NCBI GenBank assembly: GCA_010909725.1
Contig: JAACMV010000028.1
Span: 1 to 64,000 of the forward strand
Reading direction: 5' to 3'
Source of the DNA: Picochlorum sp. 'celeri'
Lineage: Eukaryota > Chlorophyta > Trebouxiophyceae
Length of the DNA: 64,000 bases
Position numbers and translations under genes: made by a program. This document shows positions 56,741 through 64,000 of the stretch, piece after piece. The notes below the pieces were generated by a model that had not been told where the DNA came from, made no database searches, and saw nothing but the letters and a program-made list of their open reading frames with translations. Each line of letters starts with the position of its first letter. Position 1 is the first letter of the stretch.

Positions 56741-58345
56741 ATGGGCAATTCGGAGGGTGTTCTACAAGCAGAAGGGCGTACTACGACCCGTGCTGGGCAC
56801 ACTGGTAACGCCGAGACGGAGGAACGCTGCCCTAGTATCAGTTCAGACGATGAATCGAGCCAAGATGAGTTGATAGAGAATGAAAATCATACAATTGGTA
56901 TAGAGAGTGAGAGAGTGGCGTCGTTGCCTGTGCGTGGGTTGGAAAAGCCTGCAGTTGGTTCGGGGTCTTTTGAGTTGGGACAAGAGTTGGCAGGTATATC
57001 GTTGTTTTCTTCTTCTCCTTGTACATCGATAGGAAAGGATGGGGAGTTGACAGGGCAGGACAAGGCACGTGTTGGGGAGAGGGCCAAGCCACCGCCATCG
57101 TATGTGTGTCCTATTGGTATGGATCTCATGGTGGATCCAGTGATTTTGGCGACGGGGCACACGTATGATCGATCGAGTATTGAGCGGTGGATTGATCAAG
57201 GGAATAAAACATGTCCGGTGACTGGGATGAAGCTGAGACACACGGAAATGACGCCAAACTTTGCTCTGCGGAGTGCAATTCATGAGTGGGCTGCAGAGCA
57301 TGGTGTGCCATTACCTACAGAGGTGACAACAAAAGCGCAGAGCAGTAAAATTATTTCGACGCATCGTGATTCAGAAGATGGAGGGGAGGATGAGGGTACT
57401 GTGATGAGTGGGCATGATGAGATTGTGTGGGCATTGGAGAAGAAGGGGAATTCACTTGTGACAGCATCCGCGGATTCCACTGTTCGAATATGGGATATTT
57501 CTTCGAAGCGATGTACCCATGTATTGGAAGATCACAGGAGACCTGTTTTGTCCTTGGCGTCGACGGATGACTATATATTCAGTGGATCATATGATTACAC
57601 AGTGCGGGTGTGGGATTGGGCCACACAGAGGCGGGTTGCGACGTTGAGGGGGCATACAGACGCTGTCAGGGCCCTGGTTGTAGTTGGATCTCGGTATCAA
57701 TATGTATGCAGTGGATCGTATGATGGTACCCTGAGACTGTGGTCGATTGGGACATGGGAATGTGTCAAAGTGCTCAAAGGACACTCTGGCCCTGTCAGAG
57801 TCCTGGCGACATGTGGAGACAAGATATTCAGTGGATCGTACGATGGAACTGTCCGTGTGTGGGATAGTAGGACCCTTACATGCCTTGCTGTCTTGAAGGG
57901 CCACACATCGGCAGTGCGAGCACTCACGTCCGTGGGACGTCTGGTGTGCAGTGGATCGGATGATGCCACAGTTCGAGTTTGGGATGCCAACTCTTTGACA
58001 TGTATAGGAGTTCTCAAGGGGCATGAAGACAATGTCAGGGTGTTGAGCGCAACGGAAGACTTCATTTGCAGTGGTTCTTGGGATAAAACTGTCAGAGTGT
58101 GGTCCATCCCCAGTTTGCAGTGTGTTGCTGTGTTGCAAGGCCACACTGAAGCCGTCTTGGCATTGACGGCTGAGAAGGACTTTGTTGTTTCAGGATCATA
58201 TGATGGTACATTGAGGGTTTGGGACTCGGAAACATGGAGATGTACGCGATGCTTTGACAAGCACGAGGATGCAGTTCGGGTACTGGCATCAGCTGGTACC
58301 CGCATTTTCAGTGGATCCTATGATGGGGGAGTTGGAATTCTATGA
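56741..58345 (+). CDS. U-box E3 ligase with WD40 repeats
   Basis: A single exon of 534 codons from the ATG at 56741. The N terminus MGNSEG fits an N-myristoylation site. A U-box (about 125-195: CPIGMDLMVDPVI, GHTYDRSSIERWI, CPVTG) should recruit E2 enzymes. Eight WD40-type strand sets follow, each with an SGSYDGTVRVWD-like end, forming a propeller for substrate binding. From the third signature on, the repeats are spaced at exactly 120 nt (signature near 57710, 57830, 57950, 58070, 58190, 58310). U-box and WD40 combinations exist in plants and algae; the substrate is unknown. Confidence 0.9.
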   Translation: MGNSEGVLQAEGRTTTRAGHTGNAETEERCPSISSDDESSQDELIENENHTIGIESERVASLPVRGLEKPAVGSGSFELGQELAGISLFSSSPCTSIGKDGELTGQDKARVGERAKPPPSYVCPIGMDLMVDPVILATGHTYDRSSIERWIDQGNKTCPVTGMKLRHTEMTPNFALRSAIHEWAAEHGVPLPTEVTTKAQSSKIISTHRDSEDGGEDEGTVMSGHDEIVWALEKKGNSLVTASADSTVRIWDISSKRCTHVLEDHRRPVLSLASTDDYIFSGSYDYTVRVWDWATQRRVATLRGHTDAVRALVVVGSRYQYVCSGSYDGTLRLWSIGTWECVKVLKGHSGPVRVLATCGDKIFSGSYDGTVRVWDSRTLTCLAVLKGHTSAVRALTSVGRLVCSGSDDATVRVWDANSLTCIGVLKGHEDNVRVLSATEDFICSGSWDKTVRVWSIPSLQCVAVLQGHTEAVLALTAEKDFVVSGSYDGTLRVWDSETWRCTRCFDKHEDAVRVLASAGTRIFSGSYDGGVGIL

Positions 58346-58543
58346 CATTGTGATTTATTTGTGTAAACTATTAGTATGATAATGATATCGGAGAAACGAT
58401 TGCAAGAGGCTGCACTCGTTGAGCAGCATGGGCCTTTGAGGACTCACAAGTATCAGGGTTGCTACCGACCAAGGGACGCAATGGTCTATGTAACCCATTA
58501 ACTAAAGAAAACGAATGATACGTGGTACATACTGACAAGCTCG

Positions 58544-60736
58544 ATGGAGAAACAAATGTCCTGGGCACACGTTGCTGCAAAGAATAGTCAAAAGCCTCAA
58601 GAGCAGGAGAAGCCAGAGGCGAGCGCTGGGAACGAATGGGTTGACGTCAACAGCAGTGGTAGGCTTCAAGGGAGGATTGATATACAGGGAGACAAGAGAC
58701 AACGGCAAATGGCCCTGCTAGAACAAGCTTTGAAAAGTCCTCAGGATGCTGTCTCAGGTATGCCTTGTGTAAGCAACCCACAAGTAGGTTGCATTTGGCT
58801 GAATGGCTTGTTTCATTTACATTGAGCCACACGTAGGATGGAAGCTATGAAATTTGTTCATGTATGTCTCATCATGAAATGTGTGTATACAGGTGCTCGG
58901 TGGTGTTTAGGGTGTGGGAAAAGGTACAGTGATGTGTTTACATTGGCTCAACATATCAAGGATAAGCACGGGGGCATCAATTCCAGTGAGAAATCTAGTG
59001 ATACTGGGCAACGTAGTCAGGTTGTTATGTCAGATTACGTGTTTCCCCGTTTGGGTGCTTTGCAGGCCTCATCATCACCTCCTCATGGTAGGAGTTTTGC
59101 TGTTGACAAGAGAAATGGTGCTAGTAGTTCCAGAGATGTGCCTGCAAAGGTTCATGAAGCACGCAGCACCGTACAGAGAGGTAAAAGACGAGAGAAAAAG
59201 ATGACGACGTTGAAAAAAGCTTACCTGAAGCAGAAAGCTGCAAGGATGACACATGTTTGGACAAATATCATTCAGTTGTTGACTGAGAAGATTGCTCACG
59301 TGGAAGAGTTGAATGAAGCACTCGAGAAGCAGATAGAGATGTTTGAGGAAACAAAATACAATACAGAGCCCATGTGGAGAGAACTTCGGACTTTGAAGGA
59401 GAGCCAGGTGATATTGTCGGATCAATTGAAACAGTTGCTCACCATGAAAACATTGTGCCAGGAAAAGCTGAAACTTGTCGAGATATCTCTGAAAAGAAAG
59501 ATGCACCGCGCAAGTAAAACGATTCGTAAAGAAGAGGTTATACAGGACGGGTCACAGGATGAAGTTATTGACCTACATGGAAGTGATATGACGGACGCCT
59601 TGAGTTCTCAGCCACCACAAGCATTGAGTGATGATGGTGATGAAGTACAAACACGCGACTGGAAGGATAATGTGTCTAATGTAGAACCCTCACTTTGCCT
59701 TGATGATATGAGCGAGAGTTCATCATCCAGTGATGAAAGCTTTGACTTGCAATGGGGCGATACATTGCACAGTTGGGCACAAAATATGGGGCATGGTCAC
59801 TTGGGAGGTGTATCCCAGACCCGACACACAACTTCTGTGGAATCGTTTCCAGTAGTTTTAGCGCATTCTGGGAGCCCTAAGCGTGGAATAGTAGGAAAAA
59901 CGGGCGACGTCGATCCAGCAGTCACCAAGTCTGTAAGGGTCATCTCCACAAGGTTTACAAGATCATCTGCCTCGAATGAGCAAGACAAGTCAGTCAATTC
60001 AGATGCATTGAATGCACTTCCCGCAGATGAAATGAAATTTACCAATGTTCAGCACGTTTCTCCTGCAGTAGCTGACCGCTCTTCTCAACTTAGCAAAGGC
60101 ACACCTCCAGAAATAGATGGATGCAATGTGGCCATGCCTGGGGTACAAACATGGCTGGAACATATAGAGTCTTCAAGTCACAGGGAAAACTTGGAGAAGG
60201 AGGAAATAAAAGATATGATATTCGATACTGGTGAGATCCCTTTGTCGAAGGAGGGGAACCTCTCTGTTCAGCCCAAGCGGTACACGGGGAATCAGGCTGA
60301 TGTAGAGTCATATGTTGATCAACTGATCACCGATGAGCTGAATCAAAAGGTCTCAGCACTTTTAAAGAAATTGATAGAGTGGCAGGAGAGAACTAGACAA
60401 ATGGATCCCGTGAATGCGAAGAAGAAGAGGAGATATGTCTGTGGTATGCGAGAAGCCTCAAAAGCAGTTAAACTTGGCAAGGCTCTTGCAGTGATTGTGG
60501 CGCCAAACATCCAGCCCTTGCCATTGAACGGCGGATATGCTTATCCAATCAGTGCATTATTAGAAGAGTGCGGGGAAAAGAAGGTGGATATCATTTTTGC
60601 ATTGAGCAGAAGAAAGATGGGTAAACTTCTAGGTCAGAGGAAGAATGCAAGTTTGTTTGCCTTGCTCAATGTCAGCGGAGCTGAGAATGACTTGAAGCTG
60701 CTGCAGACTATGGCAAAAGACTTGAAAATTACATGA
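58544..60736 (+). CDS. SECISBP2: SECIS-binding protein 2-like protein with C2H2 zinc finger
   Basis: Exons 58544-58757 and 58893-60736 give 685 aa. The C-terminal 130 residues match SBP2: an SID-like helix before WQERTRQMDPVNAKKKRRYVC, then an L7Ae-type RNA-binding domain with GKALAVIVAPNIQ and FALSRRKMGKLLGQ. SBP2 binds the SECIS element in selenoprotein mRNAs and recruits the selenocysteine elongation factor. Near residues 75-100, created by the splice, is a single C2H2 finger (CLGCGKRY...HIKDKH). The middle is Ser-rich and probably disordered, with a coiled coil at about 180-260. This implies that the organism decodes UGA as selenocysteine in some mRNAs. Confidence 0.85.
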
Positions 60737-60802
60737 ATTGATGTAAAGATCTATGAACAGTGTTTTAAGAGTATGTATTACGATAAAATTTCTGGGTTAG
60801 TG

Positions 60803-62814
60803 TCACTTTGCTGCGGCATCTGAGCCAGCAATATAGCCCCAGAGGCTTGTCTTTGGCTTTCCATTCATCTCCTCTCGTTCGCGATACCGTTGTAACTCGC
60901 TTTCCAATTCCTTGACCTTGGCGGCTTCTTTCTTGAGCTCGGCAATTTCCACCTGTAAATGCATGTTCTTCTGTTCCTCTTCTGAAAGCGCTTCTCTGGC
61001 AGCTGCTGCCAACTTCTCCGCTTTCTGAACGGCTTCATTCGCGCTTTCCAATTGTTTGCGCATGATAGATACCTCCAGTGAGTTTGCTTCTTTTCGAGCA
61101 GCGGCCTCGCGCTTTGAAGCCTCCGCCTCCTCCAATGGCTCGCTGTCTTTGCTTGCCAATGATTTAGAGCTTTCTCTGTTCCCACCTTCCTCCAAGCCTT
61201 TCTTGGCCATGTCCTGCAAAGACTCCAGGACATAATTTTCAGGTCTATACACGTGGACTGCGTTGTGATATTTTCCATTGTATCCTCCAAATGATATCAG
61301 ACACCCAGCCATGGGAACACAGAGCAGGCTGAGACCTTCAGATGCAATGGCAGCCTCTGCTGGGGTGTTGCCCACCAGTACCCATTCGAGGGGACCGCTT
61401 CCGAAATTCTTTAAATCTAACGCATACATATCCGCACATCCTTTTGTGTTATTGCCCCCACCTATCATATACATGACAGACCCCAGCAATGCAGAGGCAT
61501 GTCCTGCTCTCACAGGGGGAACAGGCCCAGTCATTTCTGGCCAAATCCAGGACATCGTCTGCGTGTCAAGCACAACAAGATCGTTATAGCAATTTGCTAT
61601 ACTTCCACCTCCAAATATTACCACGTAACGGTCCTGGTATGTCACTGCAGAATGAGATGACCTCGCTACCGGAGCCTGACCTGCAACATCTGGCTTTGAC
61701 CATGTCATGGATTCCAAGTCAAGTACCCAGAGTTCATCCAACGGGCTTCTGTTGGGAGTCTCACCTCCAAATATGTACACCTTCGACCCGATGAGGCTCC
61801 CACTATGCCCCCCTCTCTGCAAAGGACCAGAAGAAAGGCCATCCTCCACTGAAGTTTCAACCAAGGACCACTCCTTTGATACAGCGCCAAAAGAGTACAC
61901 GTTCATCGGAGAGAATTCTTTGACTTTTCCTTTCGTACGCTCCAAACGCTCGTGACCCCCAATCAGTAGGACGTCCCCATTGTAAGGAACCGCAACATGT
62001 CCAGCACTCGCAGGAAAGGCGGTTCTCTCACCCTCTTCAGCATTCTGCTTTCCTGAGATTCGTGACCAACACAAACTCTCCAAATCAAAGCACCACATAT
62101 CGGACAGATATCTTCCCGCATAATTTCCTCCCATCAAAAACAAAAGATTCCCCACCAGAGCTGCAGAGTGCTCATACCGAGGTGCTGGCCTGCGTGTCTC
62201 ATCAATATACGGAGACACCCATGACCCTTCCACCAAAACTTCTGCCACAGACCTTCGCTTTACAACCGATTCAGAACCAGACGTATCCTTACGGAGACCT
62301 TCCTGTTCCTCCTCCTGCTTCCCATCAGACATATCCGCAGACTTGAAAATCTCTTCCTCCATCAACTCTGGACTCCACCACTCAGACACCTCTTCCTCCA
62401 ATGTCCTCACAAATAGCCTCATAGCCTCCATCTTGGACATCTCCCCCAATTGCTTCCATGATTGCCACTTGGCATTGTTCACCACATTCCAACCCCAAGG
62501 TTTGGGTTCGTTGCAAGGCCCCTGCAATCACCATCACTCAATCACACGCATGTACAATTGATTTACTAAAGAAGAAATGTATTAATCGTACCACAAGAGA
62601 CTGCTTCTCCAGCGCATACAAGAGTAATTTGCTCTCTTCATGTAACCCTGCACATGATCACCCAAGCACCTCAGGTATCAGCGTCAGAAACCATTTGATA
62701 TGCACAAATACAAGTGTATGGAATGTATTGAAACGCACCATGGGTGCCTTTTTGCACAAATGCTCGAGCAGCATGGAAACGCTCTGGATACGACAAAGGG
62801 CACGTCGAAGACAT
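60803..62814 (-). CDS. kelch-repeat acyl-CoA-binding protein (class IV ACBP)
   Basis: Exons 62739-62814, 62592-62647 and 60803-62521 give 616 aa. The N-terminal ACBP domain (about 1-100) is rebuilt by both introns: YPERFHAA, LLYALEKQ, GPCNEPKPWGWN, KWQSWKQLGEMS. A linker leads to six kelch-type repeats (GGNYAGRYLSDMW, GGETPNRSPLDELW and similar) forming a propeller, and a C-terminal coiled coil (about 490-600). Plants have this class (AtACBP4/5); it binds long-chain acyl-CoA in the cytosol and protein partners through the propeller. The call is firm. Confidence 0.94.
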
Positions 62815-63150
62815 TCTCTGCACCTATTCTTTTTCTTCTTCTTATATAGATCAATGATAATTGAACCAGATTCTGATGCTATCGACTCCACCCAAAGGAG
62901 ACAGTCTCGGTTTGCAGCGACGAACTCAGATCAGAATAAATCTCTTGGCAGAGATACGCAGATGCCGATTCGATCGATACAGAAACATATGACTATTACA
63001 AAACAAGTCAGAAAATGAATGACAGTGCGTCCGATGGGGAGCAAGGTTTATTCATTGTACACATTCTGGTTCCACATTTAATTTCATTCCATTCCTCATA
63101 ATATGATACGAAGAACCCATGCATGGGAGAATGCTCCATTGTATATGACG
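62815..63150. promoter_or_regulatory. 5' region of kelch-ACBP and 3' region of the kinase
   Basis: These 336 bp hold the ACBP promoter and, from the right, the 3' UTR of the SnRK2-like gene. A plus-strand open frame crossing it is a shadow of the ACBP exons. Confidence 0.35.
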
Positions 63151-64000
63151 TCATGATGTATCCAAATTCATCTCTTCTACCCTATTGCGTGCACTTTCCT
63201 CCATCAGGACCTGGTCTGTAATGGTATCACAGACTCTGTCAACTGTGTCAGAGGAGGACAGAGGGGGAGCTGCAGTCTGTCGAGTTCTGGCTTGCTGCAG
63301 TATGTTTTCAATGGATTGAACGTCAATGGGACACATGCTTTCCGTCATCTTCTTCTCAATATCCTGAGCAGAGCATGGCCAGGGGCTTGAGTTGAGCCAT
63401 GGATGACTGAACATGTGCTCTACATCGATTCTGTCCGAAGGATTCAACACAAAGATTCTTCGCAGCAGATCTTTTAATGGATCTGATATATTTTCAGGGA
63501 TTTGATAATCCATCTTTGCTATCCTAGAAATCACTAATGGCACGCTGTTGTATGTAACTGGGCCATCCCCAGGCTTTTCAAAGGGAAACTTGCCAGTCAC
63601 CATTTTGTACAAGCACACGCCCATTTCCCAAACATCAACGGTGTTGCCAAACTTGGACTTATCTTCCCCAGACAAGAGCTCGGGGGGCATGTATGGTAGG
63701 GATTTGAATGCCTCTCTTGGATCCGAGTTGATCTGATCATGGCTGCTGTACATGAAATCCTGAAGCACAATCCCGCCAGTCTGGTCGTCGAATATAATAT
63801 TATTGATCTTGATATCTCTATTCGTATACCCGCTATCATGCAAAAACTTGGTCGCGAGGAGCAATTGCTGAACAATGTTCCTGGCAACATCCTCAGACAC
63901 AGGCCCTTCTGTATCAATCCTCTTCTCCAGGCTGCATCCAGGGACATACTTCATCACAATGGCCAGATATCCGGGGGTCAAGAAGACTTTTTTGAGTTCA
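63151..64000 (-). CDS. SnRK2-like protein kinase, 5' part missing
   Basis: The frame is open to the right edge (about 283 codons seen), so the N-lobe lies outside the window. The visible part starts in the N-lobe (VFLTPGYLAIVMKYV) and continues through the C-lobe. The catalytic loop is NRDIKINN and the DFG position reads DFM, both atypical, although the key Asp residues remain. PYMPPELL is the APE motif. The tail after the C-lobe has DVQSIENILQQART, resembling the SnRK2 box. SnRK2 kinases mediate osmotic, nutrient and (in land plants) abscisic-acid responses. Activity needs testing because of the unusual motifs. Confidence 0.75.
   Translation of the reverse strand, partial: ELKKVFLTPGYLAIVMKYVPGCSLEKRIDTEGPVSEDVARNIVQQLLLATKFLHDSGYTNRDIKINNIIFDDQTGGIVLQDFMYSSHDQINSDPREAFKSLPYMPPELLSGEDKSKFGNTVDVWEMGVCLYKMVTGKFPFEKPGDGPVTYNSVPLVISRIAKMDYQIPENISDPLKDLLRRIFVLNPSDRIDVEHMFSHPWLNSSPWPCSAQDIEKKMTESMCPIDVQSIENILQQARTRQTAAPPLSSSDTVDRVCDTITDQVLMEESARNRVEEMNLDTS

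Noticed and set aside
62458..63018. 186-codon plus-strand frame
   Set aside because: Shadow of the three ACBP exons on the opposite strand.

Overview
The window is nuclear DNA of a photosynthetic eukaryote, most likely a green alga (Viridiplantae). Plastid-type genes include a PetF-type [2Fe-2S] ferredoxin, a nuclear CemA-like envelope protein (DLDG1-like), a YGGT/YlmG protein, a DUF1997 protein and plastid-type 3-isopropylmalate dehydrogenase. Plant-type families include an SnRK2-like kinase, a kelch acyl-CoA-binding protein, an IBR3/ACAD11-like fusion and FKBP53-like FKBP. A SECIS-binding protein 2 homologue and a DNA polymerase iota-like enzyme argue against a land plant. Spliceosomal introns are mostly 50-120 nt, with donors such as GTRCG or GTATG and acceptors ending TGCAG. 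Lineage within the green algae was not resolved.

Region 1 (about 1-12.9 kb) is gene-poor, with microsatellites, A/C-rich tracts, dispersed and tandem degenerate repeats and long perfect palindromes. It carries two genes that look intact once introns are resolved by eye: a minus-strand ParA/Soj-like deviant Walker ATPase (4058-6038, seven exons) and a plus-strand endonuclease/exonuclease/phosphatase-fold protein (10384-12286, three exons). Together they are the best candidate here for an undescribed accessory or mobile module.

Region 2 (12.9-64 kb) is gene-dense, with 33 confident or fairly confident protein genes on both strands and often 10-400 bp between genes. In order: GAPDH, a transmembrane receptor-like kinase, eIF2-beta, UDP-glucose:glycoprotein glucosyltransferase, YGGT protein, secreted PAN-domain protein, ACAD10/11-like fusion, a 482-bp MITE, CemA-like protein, DUF1997 protein, RING-CH E3 ligase, small CCG-motif protein, ferredoxin, THOC7-like, type I membrane protein, Pol iota-like, DDX11/ChlR1 helicase, two secreted proteins, lysyl-tRNA synthetase, nuclear FKBP, leuB, a CCR/DFR-like reductase, secreted staphylococcal-type nuclease, hypothetical membrane protein, ERdj3-type DnaJ, FAS1 protein, DDX51-like helicase, CMGC-type kinase, U-box/WD40 protein, SBP2-like protein, kelch-ACBP and an SnRK2-like kinase cut by the right edge.

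Functional themes recur without a bacterial-style operon. ER protein folding (UGGT, ERdj3), translation (eIF2-beta, LysRS, SBP2), plastid biology (ferredoxin, CemA-like, YGGT, DUF1997, LeuB), genome maintenance (Pol iota, DDX11) and cell-surface proteins (DUF2807-like, cysteine-rich, FAS1, PAN) are represented. Two tandem pairs are so tightly spaced (6 bp and 34 bp between stop and next start) that dicistronic transcripts are plausible. No tRNA, rRNA or CRISPR feature was found. All splice junctions were deduced by eye from reading frame and GT/AG sites.
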